Source: Sulfurimonas sp.
GTDB taxonomy: Bacteria; Campylobacterota; Campylobacteria; Campylobacterales; Sulfurimonadaceae
DNA: 64,000 nt
Direction: 5' to 3'
Assembly: GCF_028694605.1 (NCBI RefSeq)
Contig: NZ_JAQVKP010000010.1
Coordinates: 1-64,000, forward strand
Under the pieces are notes generated by a model, which was given only the letters and a program-made list of their open reading frames with translations, was not told the origin of the DNA and made no database searches. A program made the translations under genes and the position numbers. Positions 46,719 through 54,762 of the stretch are shown in pieces (within the stretch, counting starts at the first letter, position 1; every line of letters starts with the position of its first letter).

Positions 46719-46860
46719 TATAATTGCCAAAAAATTCTGCCTCGTAAGAGGCTAGCTTTAGTGCCATAGCGGCTAGCGTAGATATCGTGATTACTCACGA
46801 TATCGTGCCAAATAGATGAAGGGGTTCCTTCATTTTATGAAATAAAATTAAGGAGACAAA
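46719..46860 (+). promoter_or_regulatory. Promoter and structured leader upstream of ppnP
   Basis: TATAAT at 46719-46724 is just after the stop of the PAS gene. The predicted leader (about 46731-46860) folds into a GCCTC-GTAA-GAGGC hairpin with a GNRA loop (46739-46752), a GCTAGC/GCTAGC pairing (46751-46756 with 46772-46777, alternative to the first), a perfect 10-bp hairpin around TTAC (46781-46804) and a 7-bp hairpin (46816-46833). It ends in AAGGAG before a GTG start. The density of structure suggests a cis-regulatory RNA; class not recognised. Confidence 0.55.
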
Positions 46861-47172
46861 GTGTCAAAATTTGAAAATGTTAGTGTAGTGAAAAAAGCAA
46901 ATATCTACTACGATGGAAAAGTAACAAGCAGAACGGTTGAGTTTGCAGACGGTTCAAAAAAAACTCTCGGAATCATGATGCCGGGGGATTATACTTTTGG
47001 GACGGATGCTGCTGAAATCATGGAGATTATGAGCGGAGAGCTTGACATCAGACTTCCAAATGAAGAGTGGAAAACACTTCATACACCAGAGACATTTAGC
47101 GTACCTGCAAACTCATCGTTTGATTTAAAAATAAAAACAGTTACAGATTACTGCTGTTCGTATATAAACTAG
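46861..47172 (+). CDS. ppnP: Pyrimidine/purine nucleoside phosphorylase PpnP (YaiE-like)
   Basis: A 103-residue cupin-fold enzyme that splits nucleosides with phosphate into base and ribose-1-phosphate. The family is recognised by [47 protein letters not shown] and by [12 protein letters not shown] near the end. The start is GTG at 46861 with AAGGAG upstream. It has its own promoter and a structured leader, so its expression may be controlled. The stop codon is inside the terminator shared with the convergent trxC. Confidence 0.9.
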   Translation: MSKFENVSVVKKANIYYDGKVTSRTVEFADGSKKTLGIMMPGDYTFGTDAAEIMEIMSGELDIRLPNEEWKTLHTPETFSVPANSSFDLKIKTVTDYCCSYIN

Positions 47173-47194
47173 TTATGCAAACTGCATAACTAGT
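47168..47194. terminator. Bidirectional terminator between ppnP and trxC
   Basis: A 12-bp perfect stem (47168-47179 with 47183-47194) closes on a 3-nt loop. It contains the stop codons of both convergent genes and the last trxC codons, so both transcripts must end in this stem region. Confidence 0.75.
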
Positions 47195-47595
47195 CTGTTT
47201 AGGCTTTGCTCATCTAGTGCGCCTGAAACTCTGTGAACCTCTCTACCGCCTTTAAAGACTATAATCGTCGGAATACTTCTTATACCAAACCTTCCGCCTA
47301 GTTGCTGTTCATTTTCTGTGTTTACTTTTACAAAAAGTGCTTTTAGCGGAAAGTTTTTTGCACTTTTTTCAAAGTTTGGAGCCATCATACGGCATGGACC
47401 GCACCACGGTGCCCAGAAGTCAACCACTACCGGAATATCGCTATTTACGACGAATTCGTCAAAGTTAACAGTTGTTAACTCGACCGGTTTGGTCTCTAAA
47501 AGTGAATTTTTGCACTTGCCGCAGTTGGCTTTTGTATAGGACTCTTTTTGCGGAACATTGTTGACGCTTTTACAATGAGGACATACTACTCTCAT
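47173..47595 (-). CDS. trxC: Thioredoxin TrxC (thioredoxin 2 type)
   Basis: A 140-residue cytoplasmic thioredoxin. The N-terminal zinc finger has CPHCKS and CGKCKN, and the thioredoxin domain has the active site DFWAPWCGPCRMMAP and the cis-proline loop RSIPTIIVF. Trx2-type proteins reduce disulfides and respond to oxidative stress. It is convergent with ppnP and upstream of the htrA gene on the same strand. Confidence 0.93.
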   Translation of the reverse strand: MRVVCPHCKSVNNVPQKESYTKANCGKCKNSLLETKPVELTTVNFDEFVVNSDIPVVVDFWAPWCGPCRMMAPNFEKSAKNFPLKALFVKVNTENEQQLGGRFGIRSIPTIIVFKGGREVHRVSGALDEQSLNRLVMQFA

Positions 47596-47613
47596 TTTTT
47601 ATCCTCCAAATTT

Positions 47614-48999
47614 TTATAAAACAACGGCATAGATAGAGCCTCTTCTGTAGATAAACAGTCTCTTTTTCTCTTTGGATGCACTTAGGCGTTTAAAATCTTC
47701 CAATGAAGTGATTTCGCTGTTTTCCACTTGGATAATAATATCATTTTTTCTTATACCTATCTTATGAGCTTCGCTTTTCTCATCGACTGTGGTAACGAGT
47801 ACGCCGTTTGTTTTGATACCGAGCTGTTGTCTCTCTGCGGTGCTTATCTCTGAGAGTTTCATGCCTTTGTATTCGTAAGAACCGTCGGCTGTTTTATTTT
47901 CGGATGTTCCGAGTTTTATGCCAAGAGTATTTATCTTTTTATCTCTTAAATATTTGAGATTGACGGTTTTGGACGGAGCGTAAGAGCCTATGGTGTTTTT
48001 AAGTTCGCTTGCGCTTGAGACTTTTTTGCCCTCAACCTCGATGATTAAATCTCCTCTTTTAAGTCCTGCTTTTGCCGCCGGAGAGTTCTCTTCAACGCTT
48101 GTGATAAGTGCACCATAGTTGTTATCATAAAAACTGCTCATGTCGTTATCGACATCGGCTATGTTTACTCCAAGATAGGCACGAGTGTATTTGCCGCTGT
48201 CAATAAGGCTTGTTGCAATCGTTGTAACCATGTTTGCGGGGATGGCAAAACCAATGCCGACATTGCCGCCTGATTTTGAGATGATAGCGGAGTTGATTCC
48301 AATGAGATGTCCTGCCGAGTTGATGAGCGCACCGCCGGAATTACCAGGGTTTATGGAAGCGTCTGTCTGGATAAAGTCTTCATACTCTACAATTCCAACG
48401 CCATTTCTGCCTGTTGCCGAGACGATTCCCTGTGTTATGGTCTCTCCAACCCCAAAAGGGTTGCCGAGTGCAAAAACCACATCGCCCACTTTTACTTTGT
48501 CGGAGTTGAAAAAAGTTGCTGCATTGAGGTTTTTTGCCTCAATCTTGACAACTGCCAAATCACTCTTCTCATCCTTGCCGATAAGTTTTGCTTCGTACTC
48601 TTTTTTATCTCCCGCAATAGTGATGATAATCTCATCCGCCCCATCTATAACATGGTTGTTTGTTATAATGTAGCCGTTTTGCGAGATGATAACGCCTGAA
48701 CCAAGAGACTGCTCAATCCGCTCTTGCGGAACTTGTCCATACCCTTTAAAAAATTCCCTAAAAAACGGGTCGTTATAAAAAGGGTTTGCGCTTAGTCCCG
48801 CACTGTTTACCTTTTTTTTAATAGAAATATTGACTATGCTCGTTCTAACATTTTCTAAAACATTGTTATAAGAGAGTATGCGATTTTGGCTTGTGGGATG
48901 CTCACGCTCTACCGATTGTGGTGCATATTTGAACTCTACACCCTCTTTTGCATAAACAAGTGCAAATGCTAGCAGTGAAAGCAGAATAACTTTTTTCAT
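47614..48999 (-). CDS. Periplasmic serine protease DegP/HtrA (Do)
   Basis: About 461 residues. The signal peptide MKKVILLSLLAFALVYA sends it to the periplasm. The trypsin-like domain carries the His in TNNHVIDGA, the Asp in KSDLAVVKI and the Ser in INPGNSGGAL, and is followed by two PDZ domains (GVNIADVDNDM... and MKLSEISTAERQQLGIKTNG...). It refolds or degrades damaged envelope proteins. ATG 48999 is preceded by GAGGAG; an in-frame upstream extension lacks a signal peptide. Confidence 0.93.
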   Translation of the reverse strand: MKKVILLSLLAFALVYAKEGVEFKYAPQSVEREHPTSQNRILSYNNVLENVRTSIVNISIKKKVNSAGLSANPFYNDPFFREFFKGYGQVPQERIEQSLGSGVIISQNGYIITNNHVIDGADEIIITIAGDKKEYEAKLIGKDEKSDLAVVKIEAKNLNAATFFNSDKVKVGDVVFALGNPFGVGETITQGIVSATGRNGVGIVEYEDFIQTDASINPGNSGGALINSAGHLIGINSAIISKSGGNVGIGFAIPANMVTTIATSLIDSGKYTRAYLGVNIADVDNDMSSFYDNNYGALITSVEENSPAAKAGLKRGDLIIEVEGKKVSSASELKNTIGSYAPSKTVNLKYLRDKKINTLGIKLGTSENKTADGSYEYKGMKLSEISTAERQQLGIKTNGVLVTTVDEKSEAHKIGIRKNDIIIQVENSEITSLEDFKRLSASKEKKRLFIYRRGSIYAVVL

Positions 49000-49072
49000 G
49001 AAAACTCCTCGTATTTTGTAACAAAATGTTATAACTAAAAGGTTAATAGATTTTCTACTTTTCATTCATGGT

Positions 49073-49106
49073 GAGCTTGTCGAACCACTGGCTCTTCGAC
49101 AAGCTC
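49073..49106. repeat. Dispersed-type palindrome with TTCGACAAGCTC arms
   Basis: GAGCTTGTCGAA (49073-49084) and TTCGACAAGCTC (49095-49106) form a perfect 12-bp stem with a 10-nt loop. This GAGCTTGTCGAA core is a known repetitive palindrome type in many bacteria, so this is probably one copy of an intergenic repeat. It lies between htrA and a hypothetical gene. Confidence 0.65.
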
Positions 49107-49133
49107 AGAGCGAACGTTTTAGTTAGAGGTGCC

Positions 49134-49499
49134 CTAAAATGAGCCTTCTTTGTATTTTAGCGAGGTTGCTTTGATGTAGCAGATAGAGTTTGTAGCAGCT
49201 AAGGGAGTGTTGTAAGCTCCTAGCGCAAAAGTAAAAGTATTGTCCATAAAAAGAAGTGTTATGCCATTGCTCATATCAATGTGTGGCAATTTTGAGTTCT
49301 CAACAACTTTTGCATCGCTTACGCCCTTAAATTCAAGCTCGATAATTATCCAGTCAAATCCTCTTGCCGCATCTTGTGCGGTAAAAGTAATTTTAATGGC
49401 GGTAGGAGCCAGAATCTCTATAGACCTAAGCTCTGCATCTATAAAACTGCCAAATCTCTTTAGAAAGCTGTTTATATCATTTTTTGAGAGCGGTTTCAT
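49134..49499 (-). CDS. Hypothetical protein downstream of nrdA
   Basis: A 121-residue cytoplasmic protein without recognised motif. It reads like a mixed beta/alpha fold: KITFTAQDAARGFDWIIIELEFKGVSDAKVV and MSNGITLLFMDNTFTFALGAY. The start ATG at 49499 abuts the last codon of nrdA (stop at 49500), so it is probably co-translated with nrdA. It may be a small accessory gene; function unknown. Confidence 0.65.
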   Translation of the reverse strand: MKPLSKNDINSFLKRFGSFIDAELRSIEILAPTAIKITFTAQDAARGFDWIIIELEFKGVSDAKVVENSKLPHIDMSNGITLLFMDNTFTFALGAYNTPLAATNSICYIKATSLKYKEGSF

Positions 49500-51866
49500 T
49501 TATTGGCAACCGACACATTCCATGCTTCTGTCTTCTACATCGCTTGCCATTTGAGGCGATTGTGAACGAAGATAGTAGGTGGACTTAAGACCAAGCTTCC
49601 ATGCCAGCGTGTATATCTCATTTAGGTATTTGCCGCTTGCTTTGTCCAGAGTGATAAAAATGTTAAGGCTTTGTCCCTGATCTATCCATTTTTGGCGGAT
49701 TGCCGCTGCTTTAATGAGAACTGTTTGGTTGAGTTCGTAAGCGGATGTGTAGTACGCCCAAGTCTCAGGAGAGAGTTCAGGAACAACAACAGGGATAAGT
49801 CCCGAGAGGTTCTCTTCAAACCATTTTCTTTTAAATACAGGCTCAATCGCTTGAGTTGTTCCTGTTAAAATTGAGATGGAGCTAGTCGGTGCTATAGCCA
49901 TCAGATAACCGTTTCTCATGCCTTGTTTTTTAACTTTTGCTCTCAGAGCTTCCCACTCATAAGCAGAAGCGAAAAGTCCGCCGCGATCGATGAGATTTTT
50001 AACCTCTGCATTGGCATGGTCCATAGGCATAACACCTTTGCTCCATTTAGAGCCTTCAAACTCCGGGTAAACTCCTTTTTCAAGTGCAATATCTGAAGAT
50101 GAAGAGATTGCATTAAAACTAACTGCTTCCATAATTTCGTCTATTTTGTCAAAGTGTTCTTGACTTCCCCAAGTGATTCCTTTTTGTGCCAGCATCTGCG
50201 CTTCGCCCATAACACCAAGACCTATCGCTCTTGTTTTCATGTTAGTGCGTTTTACTTTTTCCAGCGGGTAGAAATTTAGGTCGATAACATTGTCCAAGGC
50301 GCGGATAGCGATTGGAACGATTCTGTCGATATCCTCTTTTGTGTTGATGCGGGAGAGGTTCACTGAGGCGAGGTTGCAAACTGCGGTATCGCCGTTTACT
50401 TTCTCTTTTTCAACCACATAAATCTCTCTGCCGTCTAACGAATCCAGAGCCGTTACTTTTTTAGCAGGTTTTTGCAGTCCGCTATCTACTTTGATAATCT
50501 CATCTTCTTCATAACTAACACTCTCGCCGTTTGCAAAAATAAACTTGACTTTGTAGTGGTTAGGGTTTGTGTTTTGGAAGATTTCCGTACAAAGGTTGGA
50601 ACTTCTTATAACACCCGTATGATTGTTAGGGTTGGCACGGTTTGCATTGTCTTTGAAGCATAAAAACGGACTGCCGCTCTCAAAGTAGGATGTTAGTATC
50701 TTTTTCCAGAGGTTTTTAGCTTTTATCTTCTCTTTGATGATATTTTGGTTATTTTCCAGTTCTATGTATCTTTTGTTGAACTCTTCGCCGTAAAGCGTCG
50801 TCAGCTCTTTTGTATCGTAAGGGTCAAAAAGCGTCCAGATACCATCCTCTTCAACTCTTTGCATAAAGAGGTCGTTTAGCCAAAGTGCAGGGAAGAGGTC
50901 ATGTGCACGGCGGCGTTCTTCGCCAGAGTTTTTCTTCAAATCCAAAAAGTCGTTTATATCGATGTGCCACGGCTCCATGTAAACAGCGATAGCACCTTTG
51001 CGTGTCCCAAGCTGGTCAACTGCAACAGCTATATCGTTAGTGATTTTTAAAAACGGGATAGTTCCGCCTGCCGCATTTTTATGTCCGTCGATGTACGAAC
51101 CCATGGAGCGGACATTTGTCCAATCCCAACCTATGCCTCCGCCGAATTTTGAGAGAAGTGCCATCTCTGAGTAAGAATCAAAAATCCCTTCTATGTTGTC
51201 GGGAGTTGAACCTATGTAGCACGAGCTTAGCTGATGTCTTGTTGTTCTTGCATTGCTTAGAGTTGGGGTTGCTAACATAACTTCAAATGTTGAAATCATG
51301 TTATAAAACTTGATGGCCCACTCCTCTTTTTTCTCTTCCCTTTGCGCTAAAAACATAGCAATTGCCATAAACATATGCTGAGGCAGCTCTATGGGGCTAG
51401 AGTTTCTATCTTTGATAAGGTATCTATCGTAAAGTGTTTTTACGCCAAGATAGTTAAAGAGCATATCGCGTTCTGGTTTGATATGTTTCTCAAGCTCTTC
51501 AAGGTTGTACATCTCCTTTAGACCCAAAAGAAGCCTTCCCTCTTTCTCGCCCTTTTCAAAATAGCTTCTCAGTGATGAGTAGCCTGTAAAGCCGTTTACT
51601 TCATGATAAAGGTTAAATAAAAAGAGTCGTGAAGCGACAAATGTCCAGTTTGGAGCATCTATGTCTATCTTGTCCACTGCTGTTTTGATTAGTGTCTGCT
51701 GTATCTCTCTTGAGGTAATGCCATCGCGAAAATGAATCTGTGCATCAACTTCCAGCTCGCTTTGAGAGACGTTGCTAAGACCTGCAACGGCAGCAGAAGT
51801 ATATTTTTGAATCTTCGTAATGTCAAGTTTTTCAGTTCTGCCGTTTCTTTTTATAATTGTTATCAT
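49500..51866 (-). CDS. nrdA: Ribonucleoside-diphosphate reductase alpha subunit
   Basis: A 788-residue class I catalytic subunit. The N-terminal ATP-cone (IKRNGRTEKLDITKIQKYTSAAV) controls activity. The active-site region has SSCYIGSTPDNIEGI, the radical cysteine in NLCTEIF, and the glycyl/thiol region with NLASVNLSRI; the C-terminal MECVGCQ carries the shuttle CxxC. It makes dNTPs with NrdB, whose gene is far away. It is on the same strand as its small hypothetical partner downstream. Confidence 0.96.
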   Translation of the reverse strand: MITIIKRNGRTEKLDITKIQKYTSAAVAGLSNVSQSELEVDAQIHFRDGITSREIQQTLIKTAVDKIDIDAPNWTFVASRLFLFNLYHEVNGFTGYSSLRSYFEKGEKEGRLLLGLKEMYNLEELEKHIKPERDMLFNYLGVKTLYDRYLIKDRNSSPIELPQHMFMAIAMFLAQREEKKEEWAIKFYNMISTFEVMLATPTLSNARTTRHQLSSCYIGSTPDNIEGIFDSYSEMALLSKFGGGIGWDWTNVRSMGSYIDGHKNAAGGTIPFLKITNDIAVAVDQLGTRKGAIAVYMEPWHIDINDFLDLKKNSGEERRRAHDLFPALWLNDLFMQRVEEDGIWTLFDPYDTKELTTLYGEEFNKRYIELENNQNIIKEKIKAKNLWKKILTSYFESGSPFLCFKDNANRANPNNHTGVIRSSNLCTEIFQNTNPNHYKVKFIFANGESVSYEEDEIIKVDSGLQKPAKKVTALDSLDGREIYVVEKEKVNGDTAVCNLASVNLSRINTKEDIDRIVPIAIRALDNVIDLNFYPLEKVKRTNMKTRAIGLGVMGEAQMLAQKGITWGSQEHFDKIDEIMEAVSFNAISSSSDIALEKGVYPEFEGSKWSKGVMPMDHANAEVKNLIDRGGLFASAYEWEALRAKVKKQGMRNGYLMAIAPTSSISILTGTTQAIEPVFKRKWFEENLSGLIPVVVPELSPETWAYYTSAYELNQTVLIKAAAIRQKWIDQGQSLNIFITLDKASGKYLNEIYTLAWKLGLKSTYYLRSQSPQMASDVEDRSMECVGCQ

Positions 51867-51927
51867 GTTTGCTTCCTAAAAATTTACTATTTTTTATTAA
51901 AGAAATATTAGCAGAATTTTGTCATTT

Positions 51928-53256
51928 TTATTTAAAAACCCTATTAAAAATTTTATCTACATTTTTAGTATAGTAATCATAATTGAAACATTCACGAATT
52001 GCCTCTTCGCTTAGACTTGCTCGTAACTCTTCATCTGCTAAAAGGTGGTTTAAGTATAAACTTTCGCCTTTTTCGTTTGTAGTCGGTTTGCCTTGTTGTA
52101 TCTCTTCCCAAACCTTCATCGCATTTCTTTGCACTATGCGGTAAGCGTCTTCACGGCTGACACCTTTGAGCGGAAGTTCCAAAAGAACCCTTTGAGAAAA
52201 AACAAGTCCGCCTGTCAGGTTTAGATTTTTCATCATATTTTCAGGGTAAACAGTGAGGTTAGCTATAACGCTGTTCATGCGGTGTAACATAAAGTCGCTC
52301 GTTATAAAACTATCAGGAAGCCAAAATCTCTCCGTTGAAGAGTGGCTTATATCTCTCTCATGCCAAAGTGCTACATTTTCCATGGCAGGTATAGAGTACG
52401 CTCTGATGATTCTTGCCAAACCTGTTATGTTTTCCGTTAGTATAGGGTTACGTTTATGCGGCATTGCGGATGAGCCTTTTTGCCCTTTTGCAAAATACTC
52501 TTCGCACTCATAAACTTCCGTTCTTTGCCAGTGGCGAACTTGTACGGCAAATTTTTCTATCGAACTGGCAAGAAGAGCTAGCGCAGAAGCCAGTCTTGCA
52601 TATCTGTCTCTTTGAATTACCTGGTTTGATGCAGGAGCGGGTTTTAATCCGAGATACTCACATGTAAGCTCTTCAAGTTCAAGAGGAGCGTGCGCAAAGT
52701 TGCCCATTGCACCGCTAACTTGTCCTACACTTATAACATCAAGTGTTTGTTCAAGATTTTCTAAATGTCTAGCCATTTCATCGTACCAAACAGCTAACAC
52801 AAGACCAAATGTTATAGGTTCTCCGTGTATCCCGTGACTTCTTCCTACCATCAAAGTCATCTTATGCTCGTAAGCTCTTTTTTTGATAGACTCCATAACC
52901 ATCTTTACATCTTCTATGATTAACTCTAATGAGCTTTTCATCTGAAGAGCAACGGCCGTGTCAACTGTATCCGAACTTGTCATGCCATAGTGAAACCATC
53001 TGCTCTCTTCGCCCAGAGTTTCGGAGACGCTTGTCGTAAATGCTATAAGGTCATGGCGAGTGATAGCTTCTATCTCGTCTATTCTTTTTATGTCAAAACC
53101 TGCATTTTCAACTATCTTTCTTGCGTCTTCATCAGGTATAAGCCCCAACTTGTTCCAAGCTTTTACAGCCGCTTTTTCTACATCAAGCCAAGCTTGGTAT
53201 TTTGCCTGCATCGTCCATTTTGAACTCATCTCTTCTCTTGCGTATCTTTCTACCAT
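51928..53256 (-). CDS. purB: Adenylosuccinate lyase
   Basis: A 442-residue fumarase-superfamily enzyme acting twice in purine synthesis (SAICAR and adenylosuccinate cleavage). The signature KGSSAMPHKRNPI is complete; the N-terminal HDLIAFTTSVSETLG and TSSDTVDTAVALQ segments and the RSHGIHGEP region are typical. The gene is alone on the minus strand, with a divergent RluA-type gene upstream. Confidence 0.95.
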   Translation of the reverse strand: MVERYAREEMSSKWTMQAKYQAWLDVEKAAVKAWNKLGLIPDEDARKIVENAGFDIKRIDEIEAITRHDLIAFTTSVSETLGEESRWFHYGMTSSDTVDTAVALQMKSSLELIIEDVKMVMESIKKRAYEHKMTLMVGRSHGIHGEPITFGLVLAVWYDEMARHLENLEQTLDVISVGQVSGAMGNFAHAPLELEELTCEYLGLKPAPASNQVIQRDRYARLASALALLASSIEKFAVQVRHWQRTEVYECEEYFAKGQKGSSAMPHKRNPILTENITGLARIIRAYSIPAMENVALWHERDISHSSTERFWLPDSFITSDFMLHRMNSVIANLTVYPENMMKNLNLTGGLVFSQRVLLELPLKGVSREDAYRIVQRNAMKVWEEIQQGKPTTNEKGESLYLNHLLADEELRASLSEEAIRECFNYDYYTKNVDKIFNRVFK

Positions 53257-53337
53257 TTCTTCAACCTGATTATTGTAAAATTTGTGTTATTAAAGTTCCA
53301 AATTCTACATAAAAAACCATAATAGAAGGATTAAGAA

Positions 53338-54252
53338 TTGCCCTTTGTAATGAAAAAAATGTTTGCAAAAGAAAAAGAGAGAGCTTTTGTCTTTTTAAAA
53401 AGAGAGCTAGGGATTTCTCAAAGAGATATTCAAAGATATATAGCTATCGGAAGAGTTCTTGTAAATGGCGTTCCTATCACAAAGCCATCGGAGTATTTGG
53501 AAGGTACGTTTGAGTATATCTGTTTTGAGCCGGTTTCAAAAGGTTTGGCACCGCATGAAGTACATGAAAACTTTGTAGTTTTTGACAAACCAAGCGGTAT
53601 GCTTATCCATCCGCAAAACAGACACACAGAGTACTCTCTTATAGATGAGCTGCGCTCCCAGTTTGGCATGGAAGCAAATATAGCACATAGAATAGACCAA
53701 GAGACAAGTGGTCTGGTTTTGTGCGCAAGAGACAAAAAGAGTGAAATAGACATCAAAATGATGTTTCAAGAGAGAGAGATGAAAAAGAAGTATCTCGCAA
53801 TGGTTCACGGAGAGTTAAAAGAAGAACTTCGCATTGATGCTCCTTTGCTCCGCTATGATGATGAGAAGAGTGCGCTTGTGAGAATGGTAGTAAAAGTTGA
53901 TTCAAGCGGTAAAGAGTCTTTGACATTTGTAAAACCGCTAAAGTATTTTCCTCATTTAAATACAACGCTCGTAGAGTGCTCTCCACACACAGGAAGACAG
54001 CATCAGATAAGAGTACATATGTTTCACATGAAACATCCAATAGTCGGCGATCCGGTTTATGGGCAAAGCGAGGAAAATATAGTTAAGTATTTAGACAGAG
54101 AGTTAGAGAGAGATACGAGAGTAAAGCTAAGCGGTGCAAGAAGATTGTTGTTGCATGCAAACGAGTTGGAATTTGAGCTTTACGGCAAAAAATACAGTAT
54201 GAAAAGCAATGTGGATTTTGAGCAGATTTGTTTTGAAAGTATGAAAGGTTAG
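53338..54252 (+). CDS. RluA-family pseudouridine synthase
   Basis: A 304-residue RNA-modifying enzyme. Residues 15-70 form an S4-like RNA-binding segment (FLKRELGISQRDIQRYIAIGRVLVNG), and the catalytic motif is HRIDQETSGLVL with the essential Asp; HTGRQHQIRVHMFH follows. The start is TTG at 53338, supported by AAGGA seven bases upstream, and the next ATG is at 53350. Target uridine is unknown. A parS-like 18-mer lies inside the gene over the VHMFHMKHP codons. Confidence 0.85.
   Translation: MPFVMKKMFAKEKERAFVFLKRELGISQRDIQRYIAIGRVLVNGVPITKPSEYLEGTFEYICFEPVSKGLAPHEVHENFVVFDKPSGMLIHPQNRHTEYSLIDELRSQFGMEANIAHRIDQETSGLVLCARDKKSEIDIKMMFQEREMKKKYLAMVHGELKEELRIDAPLLRYDDEKSALVRMVVKVDSSGKESLTFVKPLKYFPHLNTTLVECSPHTGRQHQIRVHMFHMKHPIVGDPVYGQSEENIVKYLDRELERDTRVKLSGARRLLLHANELEFELYGKKYSMKSNVDFEQICFESMKG
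54019..54036. other. parS-like palindromic site (copy 1, inside the RluA-type gene)
   Basis: ATGTTTCACATGAAACAT differs from the widely conserved ParB site TGTTTCACGTGAAACA by one central base. The identical 18-mer occurs at 57224-57241. Both are 10-15 kb from dnaA, the usual neighbourhood of parS. Coding constraint could also explain this copy. Confidence 0.55.
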
Positions 54253-54620
54253 AGGTACCCTAAATTTATTCGAGATAGATGTGAATAACTTTTTGTATCT
54301 TTTAGAGAAAATTCAATCATTTCTTTAACATCAAACCATAAAAGCTCTGAAAGTCCCTAAAATAGGTGTTTTGCTATCTATGTGAATAGATGCGATTCAG
54401 GATATTTTTATATAAATATTTTCTTAAATCGGGAAAGAATTTTCAAATTTATTTTTTATAAAACTTGCTTTTGTTCACATATTAGAACAATGTGTGAATT
54501 GTACACATTTTGAAAAAAAAAGATAAATTTTTTATGGAATAAATTATTTTTAAGAGAGTTTTTTAAAAGAAATTTTTTGAGAGTTTTTACAACTTTATTA
54601 GTTATAGTAGGATAAAATTA
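54253..54620. other. Gene-free AT-rich region with a cluster of DnaA-box-like sites
   Basis: About 400 bp without a convincing gene. It holds TGTGAATAA (54280-54288), TGTGAATAG (54381-54389), TTGTTCACA (54471-54479) and TGTGAATTG (54493-54501), followed by an extremely A/T-rich stretch around 54510-54600. The cores are the same TTCACA cores as next to dnaA. It starts with a dispersed TTAGAGGTACCCTAAA motif (54249-54264). It might titrate DnaA or act in replication timing. Confidence 0.5.
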
Positions 54621-54654
54621 TACTCATAGACGACCTCCCTGGTGTGTTGGTCGT

Positions 54655-54762
54655 TTACTCTCTTTCGTCATCTTTGGAATTAGCAGCTTTTATAAAACCG
54701 ACAAGACCCACAGCAAAAACAATTACCAGAAATACAATCTGAAAAACTTCTACATAACTCAT
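54655..54762 (-). CDS. 35-residue membrane peptide coupled to rlmN
   Basis: An ATG at 54762 overlaps the rlmN stop in an ATGA arrangement and opens 35 codons ending TAA at 54655. The peptide has one hydrophobic helix (VFQIVFLVIVFAVGLVGFI) and a charged end (KAANSKDDERE). Coupling to rlmN and the clear membrane helix support a real small protein. Function unknown; similar tiny membrane proteins can be regulators of larger membrane complexes. Confidence 0.55.
   Translation of the reverse strand: MSYVEVFQIVFLVIVFAVGLVGFIKAANSKDDERE

Noticed and set aside
46739-46833. tRNA-like or known riboswitch in the ppnP leader
   Set aside because: No cloverleaf with T-loop and no motif of the purine, preQ1 or guanidine classes could be matched; left as an unknown leader.
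54598-54620. DnaA-trio in the 54-kb region (CCTACTATAACTAA on the minus strand)
   Set aside because: There is no DnaA box at the required side and spacing; the boxes lie on the far side.
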